From the NCBI RefSeq assembly GCF_000144625.1, contig NC_014376.1, positions 2,108,001 through 2,172,000 on the forward strand: DNA of 64,000 nt, given 5' to 3'. The notes beneath the pieces are model-generated. The model was not told the DNA's origin and ran no database searches. It saw only the letters and a program-made list of their open reading frames with translations. A program made the position numbers and the translations under genes. Shown here piece by piece: positions 36,174 to 44,430 of the stretch. This DNA comes from [Clostridium] saccharolyticum WM1 (GTDB lineage: Bacteria; Bacillota; Clostridia; Lachnospirales; Lachnospiraceae). Position 1 is the stretch's first letter. The number at the start of each line of letters is the position of its first letter.

Positions 36174-37181
36174 ATGAAAAAGATAATTAACAGTGCAGAT
36201 ACATTTGTCCGGGATACCATGGAAGGCATTATCTGCGCATACGGTGATAAGGTAAAGCTGTTACATGAAGACTTTCAGGTTCTGGTATCCGGTTATCCTG
36301 CCAGGGAAGGAAAGGTAGGAGTCGTAACCGCCGGGGGAAGCGGCCATCTTCCGGTGTTTCTCGGGTATGTTGGAAAGGGACTTTTAGATGGCTGCGCCGT
36401 AGGGGAAGTATTTGCCTCTCCCTCGGCTGCGAAAATGGCTGATATGATTCGCGCCTGTGATAAGGGCAGAGGTGTGCTGTGCTTATATGGAAATTATAAC
36501 GGCGACCGGTTTAACTTTACCATGGCCTGTGAGGAAGTGGAGTTAGAGGATATTCAGACAAAGATGGTGCTTGTAAAGGATGATGTTGCCAGCTCTGATC
36601 CGGAACATGCCGACAAGCGCCGGGGCGTTGCAGGTATGGTATATGCCTTTAAGATCGCAGGAGCTGCCGCAGATAAAATGATGAACCTGGAGGAAGTAGC
36701 GGCTGTGACAGCCAAAGCGCTGAACAACATCCGCTCCATGGGTGCTGCCCTGTCGCCCTGTATAGTTCCCAAGGCAGGAAAACCCACCTTTGCCATTGGA
36801 GAAGACGAGATTGAGATAGGAATGGGAATCCATGGAGAAGCAGGCATTGAGGTAAGGAAGATGATGACTGCTGATGAGATTGCCGAAACGCTGGTGGGGG
36901 AAATCTTAAAGGATATGCCTTTGAAAGAAGGAGACCAAGTGTCCGTTATGGTCAACGGCCTTGGAGGAACTCCCTTGGAGGAGCAGCTCATCGTGTATAG
37001 AAAAGTCCATCAGATTCTCTCTCATTTAAGAGTCAGAATAAGGATGCCTCACATTGGGGAGTATGCCACTTCCATGGAAATGGCCGGCTTATCTGTTACG
37101 ATCTTCAAGCTGGATCAGGAATTATTAGAATTGCTGAAAGCTCCGGCAGAATCTCCGTTTTATACGAATACAAACAAATAG
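36174..37181 (+). CDS. dhaK: Dihydroxyacetone kinase DhaK subunit
   Basis: The 335-aa protein has the DhaK substrate-binding features TAGGSGHLPVFLGYVGKGLLDG (His58) and GIHGEAG with His220, the residue equivalent to the covalent hemiaminal His218 of E. coli DhaK. LCLYGNYNGDRFNFTMACE and VNGLGGTPLEEQLIVYRK also fit. DhaK binds the keto substrate while DhaL supplies phosphate. Related kinases act on erythrulose or apulose, so dihydroxyacetone is only the default assignment. Confidence 0.92.
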   Translation: MKKIINSADTFVRDTMEGIICAYGDKVKLLHEDFQVLVSGYPAREGKVGVVTAGGSGHLPVFLGYVGKGLLDGCAVGEVFASPSAAKMADMIRACDKGRGVLCLYGNYNGDRFNFTMACEEVELEDIQTKMVLVKDDVASSDPEHADKRRGVAGMVYAFKIAGAAADKMMNLEEVAAVTAKALNNIRSMGAALSPCIVPKAGKPTFAIGEDEIEIGMGIHGEAGIEVRKMMTADEIAETLVGEILKDMPLKEGDQVSVMVNGLGGTPLEEQLIVYRKVHQILSHLRVRIRMPHIGEYATSMEMAGLSVTIFKLDQELLELLKAPAESPFYTNTNK

Positions 37182-37193
37182 GGGGAGACATTT

Positions 37194-37817
37194 ATGAATG
37201 GAAATTCGGTAAAGGGGATCATTGAGGCAATCAGCGCAGAAATGTCCGAAAACCGGGATTATCTGGTAGCGCTGGACCAGGTAAACGGAGACGGGGACCT
37301 GGGAATCTCCATGGATGACGGCTACCGCGCAGTGGCTGAATTTTTAAATACTGCGCAAGAAAAGGATCTGGGAAGGCTGATGATGGGATGCGGCAAGACA
37401 TTCAATGCCTTCGCCCCCTCCTCTCTGGGAACGATCACCTCCTTTGGCTTCATGGGTATGGCAAAAGCTTTAAAGGGAAAAGAGAAGGTGAGCTTTGAAG
37501 AAGCCGCAGAGGCCATGCTTGCCGGTGTGAAGAATATTATGGAAAAGGCAGGATCAAAGGTGGGAGAAAAAACGATCCTTGATTCCCTGTATCCTGGAGT
37601 TCTTGCGCTGGTAAAGTATGCCCATGAACCGGAAACCGCAGTGAAGGAAGCCGCAAAGGCAGCAGCAGAAGGTTCGGAAGCCACAAAACAGATGCAGGCG
37701 GTTCATGGGCGTGCCGCATATTCGGCAGAGCGGAGCATCGGAATATTAGACGGGGGCTCGGTGGTTGGATCCTTGATTTTTAAGGGCATAGCCGCTTATT
37801 ATGAAGCAAAAGGATAA
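37194..37817 (+). CDS. dhaL: Dihydroxyacetone kinase DhaL subunit
   Basis: The 207-aa protein has the metal-nucleotide aspartates in QVNGDGDLGISMDDG (about 29-43), where DhaL usually has GDGDHGTNM, plus the ASSLGTI-like SSLGTITSFGFMGMAKALKG, GEKTILDSLYPG and GRAAYSAERSIGILDGGSVVG loops. No DhaM (PTS phosphate carrier) is encoded nearby, so this pair may use ATP directly or borrow another carrier. It is the last gene of the operon, followed by a strong terminator. Confidence 0.92.
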   Translation: MNGNSVKGIIEAISAEMSENRDYLVALDQVNGDGDLGISMDDGYRAVAEFLNTAQEKDLGRLMMGCGKTFNAFAPSSLGTITSFGFMGMAKALKGKEKVSFEEAAEAMLAGVKNIMEKAGSKVGEKTILDSLYPGVLALVKYAHEPETAVKEAAKAAAEGSEATKQMQAVHGRAAYSAERSIGILDGGSVVGSLIFKGIAAYYEAKG

Positions 37818-37853
37818 TACATAATTGTCAGGGGAGCATATTGATCATATGAT

Positions 37854-37903
37854 TCTGCCTTGGACGTTCCGCTGAAACGGAGGGTTCAAGGCAGATTGCT
37901 TTT
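37854..37903 (+). terminator. Terminator of the PTS-aldolase-DhaKL operon
   Basis: TCTGCCTTGGAC (37854-37865) pairs with GTTCAAGGCAGA (37884-37895), one G-T pair. The inner CCG-CTGAAA-CGG extends the stem; TTGCTTTT follows. Confidence 0.78.
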
Positions 37904-38039
37904 GGGGAGACTTGTACTTGCTGAAGGATTATACTATAATGATAAAGGTTTAAGGCATGAAAATAAAGAAATCATTGATACAAACTCAATACAGATGTCT
38001 GAAGGATAAGCGCCTGAAACAGTAAGGAGATCTTGGCAT

Positions 38040-38741
38040 ATGGGAAACAGAGCAAAAACAAAACTAACGGACCACATAGGATTTCACATGCTTTTGGCAA
38101 TGACGGGCGGACTTATGGATGCCTATTCTTATATTGACAGAGGCAATGTGTTTGCCACAGGCCAGACCGGGAATTTCGTACTGGCAGCGATCCGCTTCCT
38201 TTCCAAGGATTACAGAGGAATGATTCAGGCCTGTGTTCCCATTGCAGCGTTCTTTGTTGGTGTTTTTCTGGCAAGACATTTTTATTATGAAATTTATAAA
38301 GAGGAACATACCAGTTGGATATCAGGTGTTTTATTTATGGAAATTGGGGTACTGTTTTTGGTCGGCTTTATTCCACGAACAGTTCCTCACTTATTTGCCA
38401 ACACAGCGGTTTCATTTGCTGCCGCAGTACAATTTTGTACCTTCCGTAACTTCGGAGGAAATTCCGCCTATGCACCGGTTTTTTGCACGGGAAATATGCG
38501 ATCCTGTGCTGAAATGTATTATGAAGGCATTGTGAGAAAAAATGGGGAGTGCCGGAGAAGGGCATACCATTACACAGGAATCCTGTCAGCCTTTTTTGGG
38601 GGAGCTCTTATGGGGGGCGGGTTGTCTGTCTGGTTGGGAGAAAAAGCGATCTGGATGGGATGTGTGCTGCTGCTGGTATCCTGGAAAACTGCAGACATAG
38701 AAAAGAAAGGCCAGAAAACGGAGCTGCAACTGTCTTCATAA
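38040..38741 (+). CDS. YoaK-family (DUF1275) membrane protein
   Basis: The 233-aa protein has about six hydrophobic segments and the YoaK pattern: LLAMTGGLMDAYSYIDRGNVFATGQTGNFV near the N-terminus, then FFVGVFLARHF, AAAVQFCTFR and APVFCTGNMRSCAEMYY. The function of the family is unknown; it is a presumed transporter-like protein. It is preceded by a 222-base gap that holds the upstream terminator, so it is probably a separate unit. Confidence 0.87.
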   Translation: MGNRAKTKLTDHIGFHMLLAMTGGLMDAYSYIDRGNVFATGQTGNFVLAAIRFLSKDYRGMIQACVPIAAFFVGVFLARHFYYEIYKEEHTSWISGVLFMEIGVLFLVGFIPRTVPHLFANTAVSFAAAVQFCTFRNFGGNSAYAPVFCTGNMRSCAEMYYEGIVRKNGECRRRAYHYTGILSAFFGGALMGGGLSVWLGEKAIWMGCVLLLVSWKTADIEKKGQKTELQLSS

Positions 38742-38776
38742 ACTTCTGGACCAGGAATTGACGATTCCGGCATGAT

Positions 38777-38829
38777 GGAATTCCGGCTGTTATTAAACGG
38801 AATCCGCTTTATGGCACTTTCTTTTTATG
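38777..38829 (+). terminator. Possible terminator after the YoaK-like gene
   Basis: GGAATTCCG (38777-38785) pairs with CGGAATCC (38798-38805) with one bulged base; a T-rich stretch (CTTTCTTTTTAT) follows about 12 bases later. Confidence 0.35.
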
Positions 38830-38853
38830 AAATCCAATTGTGATACAAGATCA

Positions 38854-38979
38854 TTAAGAATTTTTCTTGATATAGATCTTCAGCGCTTTGATGACCAGAT
38901 ATAAAATGTAGATCCCTACGCCAATGCCAGACAGGTATAAAAGCAATAATATTAGATTTACAATACTTAAAACAGCCAT
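38854..38979 (-). CDS. Small single-helix membrane protein, 41 aa
   Basis: The minus-strand ATG at 38979 is preceded by AAAGGAGG with good spacing and ends in TAA at 38854-38856. The product has one long hydrophobic helix (VLSIVNLILLLLYLSGIGVG, IYILYLVI) and a basic tail KALKIYIKKNS. Short proteins of this design are common next to transport genes in Firmicutes, but I do not recognise this one. The strong ribosome site, clean start/stop and hydrophobic pattern make it a credible gene. Confidence 0.65.
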   Translation of the reverse strand: MAVLSIVNLILLLLYLSGIGVGIYILYLVIKALKIYIKKNS

Positions 38980-39188
38980 TACAACAACCTCCTTTTAACG
39001 GTTACCAGTTAACCTGCAACTATTATAATACCATATGGGAATTGTTTTTGCCATATCCTTCTTAAAGGCCCGGACCGGGCCATTTTCATGATCTTACAAT
39101 TTGCCGGTGGAAAGAATGGACCGGGGATCACCAATCGCACCTGTATTCTGTTTTTTTCTGCGCCAGGCTCTGCCGGCCAATTTTAGAG
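38980..39188. other. Intergenic region between the 41-aa gene and the radical SAM operon
   Basis: It holds the strong ribosome site of the minus-strand small gene (38986-38996) and an ATTATA (39022-39027) that reads as TATAAT on the minus strand, without a convincing -35. It also holds a near-perfect palindrome GGCCCGG-A-CCGGGCC (39067-39081). The rest (39082-39188) shows no open frame with a ribosome site. Confidence 0.5.
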
Positions 39189-39217
39189 TTGATTAATCCC
39201 GGAAAGTATCCTATAAT
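39189..39217 (+). promoter_or_regulatory. Sigma-A promoter of the radical SAM-rng operon
   Basis: TTGATT (39189-39194), 17-base spacer, TATAAT (39212-39217). The first gene starts about 85 bases after the expected transcription start. Confidence 0.8.
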
Positions 39218-39306
39218 TATGCAAAGTATCATTAAGTAATGGAGACTGGAGAAAATAAATAGGAAGCAATCTAGATACGTATCCTATACAATAAAAAGGA
39301 ATGACC

Positions 39307-41166
39307 ATGAGAAAATTAGCATTAAGCGATGAGATTTTATTGAGTATTGAAAAACCCGCCCGCTATATCGGCGGTGAGGTAAATATGGCAAGAAAAGATA
39401 TGTCTAAGGTAGAGATCCGCTTTGCCATGTGTTTTCCCGATGTTTATGAGATCGGAATGTCCCACCTGGGAATGCAGATTTTATACGATATGTTTAACCG
39501 CAGAGAAGATATTTACTGCGAACGTATTTTTTCTCCCTGGACGGATTTGGACCAGATCATGAGGGAACAGCATATCCCCCTTTTTGCTCTGGAGTCCCAG
39601 GATCCTGTTAGGGAGTTTGATTTTATTGGAATCACCCTTCAATATGAAATGTGCTATACAAACATTCTGCAGATTCTTGATCTGGGGCAGATTCCCCTTC
39701 ACTGGGCGGAACGGACCGAGGAAGACCCTATCATCATTGGCGGGGGGCCTTGTGCCTACAATCCTGAGCCTTTGGCAGAATTCTTTGATATGTTTTACAT
39801 CGGAGAAGGGGAAACCGTTTATTTTGAACTGATGGACCGCTACAAGGAAAATAAGAAGAGGGGAGGAAGCCGCCGGGAGTTCTTGGAGATGGCGGCAGAG
39901 ATAGAGGGGATCTATGTCCCGGCTTTCTATGATGTATCCTATAAGGAAGACGGTACCATTGAAAGCATGAGGCCAAACAATCCCCATGCAAAGGAGAAAG
40001 TGACGAAGCAGTTGGTTGTCTCCATGGATGAGGCTTATTACATTGAAAATCCGGTAGTCCCTTTTATCAAAGTGACTCAGGACCGGGTAGTCCTGGAAGT
40101 TATGAGAGGCTGTATCAGGGGCTGCCGTTTCTGCCAGGCCGGAAATGTTTACCGTCCTTTACGGGAACACAGCCTGGAATATTTAAAGGATTATGCCAGC
40201 AAGCTGCTAAAAAGCACCGGACATGAGGAGATTTCCTTAAGCTCTTTAAGCTCCAGTGATTATACCCATTTAGAGGGGATCGTTAATTTCCTTATTGATG
40301 AATTTAAGGATAAGGGAGTAAATATTTCTCTGCCCTCCCTTCGTATTGATGCTTTTTCACTTGATGTCATGAGCAAGGTCCAGGACATAAGAAAAAGCAG
40401 TCTGACCTTTGCTCCTGAAGCAGGGTCCCAGAGACTTCGGGATGTAATAAACAAAGGGCTGACAGAAGAGATCATTTTAAAAGGAGCAGGCGAGGCCTTT
40501 AGCGGCGGCTGGAACCGGGTAAAGCTTTATTTTATGCTGGGGCTGCCTACGGAAACCGTTGAGGATATGGAAGGAATCGCAGAGCTGTCGGAAAAGGTGG
40601 CTGAAATCTATTATGAGATACCAAAGGACCAGAGAAACGGGAAGGTCCAGGTAGTGGCAAGCTCTTCCTTCTTTGTTCCAAAGCCCTTTACCCCGTTCCA
40701 GTGGGCGAAGATGTGCACAAAAGAGGAATTTTTAGAGAGAGCCTATATCGTTAAGGACAAGTTCAAAAAGATGCTGAATCAGAAAAGTTTAAAATACAAT
40801 TACCATGAAGCGGACTTAACGGTTCTGGAAGGCGTTTTGGCCCGGGGAGACAGGAAAATCTCATCCCTGATTGAGGAGGCCTATAAAACCGGAGCCATTT
40901 ACGATTCCTGGTCTGAACATTTTAAAAACGATATCTGGATGAAAGCTTTTGAAACCTGCGGCCTGGATGCAGATTTCTATACTGTAAGAGATAGAAGTTT
41001 GGAGGAAGTGTTCCCCTGGGACTTTATTGATGCCGGTGTTTCAAAAGAATTTTTAAAGAGAGAGTGGCAAAACGCCGTCAGTGGGAAAGTTACCCCCAAC
41101 TGCCGGGAAAAGTGTTCCGGATGCGGGGCCATGGGTTTCAAGGGAGGTGTCTGCTATGAAGCTTAG
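39307..41166 (+). CDS. TIGR03960-family B12-binding/radical SAM protein
   Basis: ATG 39307 is six bases after AAAAAGGA; the ATG at 39301 directly abuts that site. The 619-aa protein has an N-terminal B12-binding-like region (VEIRFAMCFPDVYEIGMSHLGMQILYDMFN, IIGGGPCAYNPEPLAEF). The radical SAM motif is CIRGCRFCQAGNVYRPLREHS (CxxxCxxC), then SSLSSSDYTHLE and TFAPEAGSQRLRDVINKG. A C-terminal cysteine group (CREKCSGCGAMG) suggests a further metal site. The reaction is unknown. It overlaps the next gene, its usual partner. Confidence 0.92.
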   Translation: MRKLALSDEILLSIEKPARYIGGEVNMARKDMSKVEIRFAMCFPDVYEIGMSHLGMQILYDMFNRREDIYCERIFSPWTDLDQIMREQHIPLFALESQDPVREFDFIGITLQYEMCYTNILQILDLGQIPLHWAERTEEDPIIIGGGPCAYNPEPLAEFFDMFYIGEGETVYFELMDRYKENKKRGGSRREFLEMAAEIEGIYVPAFYDVSYKEDGTIESMRPNNPHAKEKVTKQLVVSMDEAYYIENPVVPFIKVTQDRVVLEVMRGCIRGCRFCQAGNVYRPLREHSLEYLKDYASKLLKSTGHEEISLSSLSSSDYTHLEGIVNFLIDEFKDKGVNISLPSLRIDAFSLDVMSKVQDIRKSSLTFAPEAGSQRLRDVINKGLTEEIILKGAGEAFSGGWNRVKLYFMLGLPTETVEDMEGIAELSEKVAEIYYEIPKDQRNGKVQVVASSSFFVPKPFTPFQWAKMCTKEEFLERAYIVKDKFKKMLNQKSLKYNYHEADLTVLEGVLARGDRKISSLIEEAYKTGAIYDSWSEHFKNDIWMKAFETCGLDADFYTVRDRSLEEVFPWDFIDAGVSKEFLKREWQNAVSGKVTPNCREKCSGCGAMGFKGGVCYEA

Positions 41167-41866
41167 AATTAAATTTTCCAAGCAGGGCCCGGTGAAATTC
41201 GTGGGACACCTGGATGTGATGCGTTATTTCCAGAAGGCCATGAGAAGGGCTGACATTGATATAAAATACAGCGAGGGTTTCAGCCCTCATCAGATCATGT
41301 CTTTTGCCTCCCCATTAGGAGTGGGACTTACCAGTAATGGGGAATATATGGACATTGAAGTGAACTCCACGGAAGATTGCAAAACCATAATGAGCCGGTT
41401 GAATGAAACTATGGCAGATGGAATCCAGGTTACGGAATGCCATATCCTTGAAGAACATGCGAAAAACGCCATGTCCCTGGTTGCTGCTGCAGACTACACT
41501 CTGACTTTCCGGGAAGGAAAGCAGCCAAAGGATTTGGAATCATTTTTAAACCGTCTCTCGGAATTTGTACAACAGGATCATATCCTCATGACAAAGAAAA
41601 CGAAAAAAGGGGAAAGAGAAGTGGACTTAAAGGACTTTATTTATGAGCTTTCGGTTCACGGAGATTCGATTTTTATGAAGGTATCAGCCGGAAGTGCAGA
41701 CAACTTAAAGCCTGAGCTGGTGATGGCGGCATATTATCAGTGGCTTGGGCAGACGTGTCCGGAATTTGCCTTTCAGATCCAGCGGGAAGAGGTGTACGGA
41801 AATATGGGAGATGCGGAACATGAAAGCTTTGTGCCATTGGGGCTTATAGGAGAATCCCGTGAATAA
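41156..41866 (+). CDS. TIGR03936-family (DUF2344) radical SAM-associated protein
   Basis: ATG 41156 (GGGAGGTG upstream) begins MKLRIKFSKQGPVKFVGHLDVMRYFQKAMRRADI, the conserved start of DUF2344; it overlaps the stop region of the radical SAM gene by 11 bases. SEGFSPHQIMSFASPLGVGLTSNGEY follows. No cluster-binding cysteines are seen. In many bacteria the domain is fused to the C-terminus of the TIGR03960 protein, so the two products likely act together. It also overlaps rng by eight bases. Its role is unknown. Confidence 0.9.
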   Translation: MKLRIKFSKQGPVKFVGHLDVMRYFQKAMRRADIDIKYSEGFSPHQIMSFASPLGVGLTSNGEYMDIEVNSTEDCKTIMSRLNETMADGIQVTECHILEEHAKNAMSLVAAADYTLTFREGKQPKDLESFLNRLSEFVQQDHILMTKKTKKGEREVDLKDFIYELSVHGDSIFMKVSAGSADNLKPELVMAAYYQWLGQTCPEFAFQIQREEVYGNMGDAEHESFVPLGLIGESRE

Positions 41867-43061
41867 GTTAATCATAACAAGATGGAACGGCTCGGTCATC
41901 ACCCTTCTTCAGTCAGGAAGGGAGACGGTTCAGGTGGATATTGAGCCGGAAAATAACCGGCCTGTTTTAGGCAATATTTATATTGGAAAAGTAAATCATA
42001 TTGTAAAAAATATCAACGCTGCTTTTGTAGATATAGGGAAAGGACAGATGGGATATTTAAGTCTGAATGATGCATGGATCCACTTTGCAGATCAGCGGCC
42101 CTATGAGGGAAAGCTGCGCCAGGGTGATGAGATTATCGTTCAGGTGGAGCGGGATGCAGTAAAGACAAAGGCCCCGGTCCTTACAGGAAACTTAAATATT
42201 ACCGGCCGTTATTTTGTGCTGACCTCCGGAAAAAAACAGATCGGCTTTTCTACCAAAATCGCAGATCAGGCGTGGAAGCAGGAGATAAAGCAGGATCTGG
42301 AATCAAGGAAGGAAGAATCCTTTGGGATCATCGTCCGCACCAACGCTTATAAAGTTCCGAAGGCGGAACTGGAATCGGAACTGGTACAATTAAAGAAATC
42401 CTTTAAGAACGTTTTGGACAACGGAAAGCACAGAACCTGTTACAGCCTGCTTTACAGTTCTGCACCTTCTTACCTGACTGGCTTAAGGGACAGTCTGAAA
42501 GCCTCCCTGGAGGCGGTGGTCACCGATGAGGCGGATATCTATGATGCTGTCAAAGATTATCTGGTGCAATACCAGCCGGGAGACCTAAGGCTTCTTACAT
42601 GGTATGAAGACAGGCTCCTTCCTCTTGGAAAACTCTACCGGATTGAAAAGACCATGGAAGAAGCCTTGGGAAAAAGGGTCTGGCTGAAATCAGGAGGATA
42701 CCTGGTCATTGAGCCTACGGAAGCTTTAGTGGTCATTGACGTAAATACAGGAAAATATTCCGGAAAAAAAGAACACAGGGAAACGATAAAAAAAGTTAAC
42801 CTGGAGGCTGCAGAGGAAATCGGTCATCAGCTTCGGCTGAGGAATTTATCTGGCATTATTATCATCGATTTTATTGATATGGAGGCGGAGGAGGACAAAC
42901 GTATTCTTATGGAACGTCTGGAGGAGATTGTATCAAAAGATCCTGTTAAGACGACCGTTGTTGAAATGACAAAATTAAATCTGGTGGAAGTCACCAGAAA
43001 AAAAATACGGAAGCCTTTGTATGAACAGGCATTGCAGATGAAGGAGAAGGTTTCATTATGA
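41859..43061 (+). CDS. rng: Rne/Rng family ribonuclease (RNase G-type)
   Basis: GTG 41859 starts MNKLIITRWNGSVITLLQ. The 400-aa protein has the S1 domain (VLGNIYIGKVNHIVKNINAAFVDIGKGQMGYLSL) and the DNase I-like core with GGYLVIEPTEALVVIDVNTGKYSGKK and GIIIIDFIDMEAEEDK, which carry the Mg2+ aspartates. The catalytic-end Zn-link cysteines of RNase E are not evident. It lacks the RNase E scaffold tail. It is expected to process rRNA ends and decay mRNA. Overlapping start and stop codons tie it to the DUF2344 gene and to trkA (ATGA). Confidence 0.93.
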   Translation: MNKLIITRWNGSVITLLQSGRETVQVDIEPENNRPVLGNIYIGKVNHIVKNINAAFVDIGKGQMGYLSLNDAWIHFADQRPYEGKLRQGDEIIVQVERDAVKTKAPVLTGNLNITGRYFVLTSGKKQIGFSTKIADQAWKQEIKQDLESRKEESFGIIVRTNAYKVPKAELESELVQLKKSFKNVLDNGKHRTCYSLLYSSAPSYLTGLRDSLKASLEAVVTDEADIYDAVKDYLVQYQPGDLRLLTWYEDRLLPLGKLYRIEKTMEEALGKRVWLKSGGYLVIEPTEALVVIDVNTGKYSGKKEHRETIKKVNLEAAEEIGHQLRLRNLSGIIIIDFIDMEAEEDKRILMERLEEIVSKDPVKTTVVEMTKLNLVEVTRKKIRKPLYEQALQMKEKVSL

Positions 43062-44413
43062 AAATCATTATAGTGGGTTGCGGTAAGGTAGGAGCAACTC
43101 TGGCAGAACAGTTGAACAATGAACACCATGATATCATGCTCATTGATAAAAACGCCAATGTAATTAACTCTATGACAGAGAGAATTGATGTTATGGGTGT
43201 GGTGGGAAATGGGGCAGTTTATAAGGTGCAGATGGAGGCGGGAATTCAGGAAACCGATCTTTTGATTGCAACAACCAATTCTGACGAGCTGAACATGCTT
43301 TGCTGTCTGATCGCTAAGAAAGCCGGAAACTGCCATACTATTGCCAGAATCCGCAATCCGGAATATGATTCTGAAATCAGATATATCAGGGAGGAGCTTG
43401 GTCTTTCCATGGCCATTAACCCAGAAATGGCTGCTGCCATGGAAATAGCCAGGCTGCTTCGTTTTCCGTCTGCAATCAAAATTGATACCTTTGCCAAGGG
43501 CAGAATTGATATATTAAAGTTCCTTGTGCAGGAACAATCCATACTTCATAATATGAAGGTACGGGAAGTGCTGTCCAGGCTTCACTGCAATGTGCTGATC
43601 TGCGCCATTGAACACGGCAGTGATGTTTTAATTCCAAGCGGAGAATCTGTTATGATGGCGGGAGATAAAATTTCTTTTATTGCATCTCCTTCGGAAGCCA
43701 ACAAGTTCTTTAAGCAGGCAGGGATTGATAACAATGCGGTGAAAACAGCCATGCTGGTAGGTGGAGGTAAAATTACATATTACGTGGCGAAACTACTGGA
43801 AAATACAAAGATCAGCGTAAAGATTCTGGAGCAGAACGTGGAACGCTGCAATGAACTGAGCGAGCTGCTGCCCAGAGTCATGGTCATTCACGGAGATGCT
43901 TCTGACCAGGAACTGCTGCTTCAGGAGGGCATCGGACAGACCGATGCCTTTGCGTCTCTCACCGGCTTTGATGAGGAAAATATTATGCTTTCTCTTTATG
44001 CGGCTAGCCAGTCCAAGGCTAAGCTGATCACTAAGGTGAACCGGATCGCCTTTGAAAATGTCATTGATTCCATGAATTTGGGCAGTGTGATCTACCCTAA
44101 GCTCATTACGGCTGACACCATTCTCCAATATGTCCGAGCCATGCAAAATTCTATGGGGAGCAATGTGGAAACACTGTATAAGATTGTGGCGGACCGCGCG
44201 GAAGCCTTGGAATTCCGTGTGGCTAAAGAGCCATCCATCGTAGGAATCCCATTGGAAAAGCTTGCGCTTAAGAATAATCTTCTGGTGGCCTGTATCATCC
44301 GAAGGGGGCGTCTCATCAGCCCGCGGGGGAAGGATACTATGGAAGAGGGAGACCGGGTAATCGTTGTCACTACAGTGACCGGGCTCAATGACTTAAAAGA
44401 TATACTAAGGTAG
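43058..44413 (+). CDS. trkA: Trk potassium uptake regulatory subunit TrkA
   Basis: The 451-aa protein has two RCK units: the first starts MKIIIVGCGKVGATLAEQL (nucleotide loop GCGKVG) and the second AMLVGGGKITYYVAKLLE (about 230). Each is followed by a TrkA-C domain, as in RVAKEPSIVGIPLEKLALKNN at the end. It binds NAD/ATP and gates the TrkH channel. Its ATG overlaps the rng stop. In many relatives rng is directly followed by rplU, so the trk pair looks inserted into that order. Confidence 0.94.
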   Translation: MKIIIVGCGKVGATLAEQLNNEHHDIMLIDKNANVINSMTERIDVMGVVGNGAVYKVQMEAGIQETDLLIATTNSDELNMLCCLIAKKAGNCHTIARIRNPEYDSEIRYIREELGLSMAINPEMAAAMEIARLLRFPSAIKIDTFAKGRIDILKFLVQEQSILHNMKVREVLSRLHCNVLICAIEHGSDVLIPSGESVMMAGDKISFIASPSEANKFFKQAGIDNNAVKTAMLVGGGKITYYVAKLLENTKISVKILEQNVERCNELSELLPRVMVIHGDASDQELLLQEGIGQTDAFASLTGFDEENIMLSLYAASQSKAKLITKVNRIAFENVIDSMNLGSVIYPKLITADTILQYVRAMQNSMGSNVETLYKIVADRAEALEFRVAKEPSIVGIPLEKLALKNNLLVACIIRRGRLISPRGKDTMEEGDRVIVVTTVTGLNDLKDILR

Positions 44414-44430
44414 GTAAAGACGCAAAGGCT

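Noticed and set aside
34561..37817. A DhaM-like phosphocarrier completing a PTS-dependent Dha kinase
   Set aside because: No HPr-, EIIA-Man- or EI-like protein is encoded beside DhaK-DhaL; the only extra PTS domains belong to the regulator and to the GatABC-type permease.
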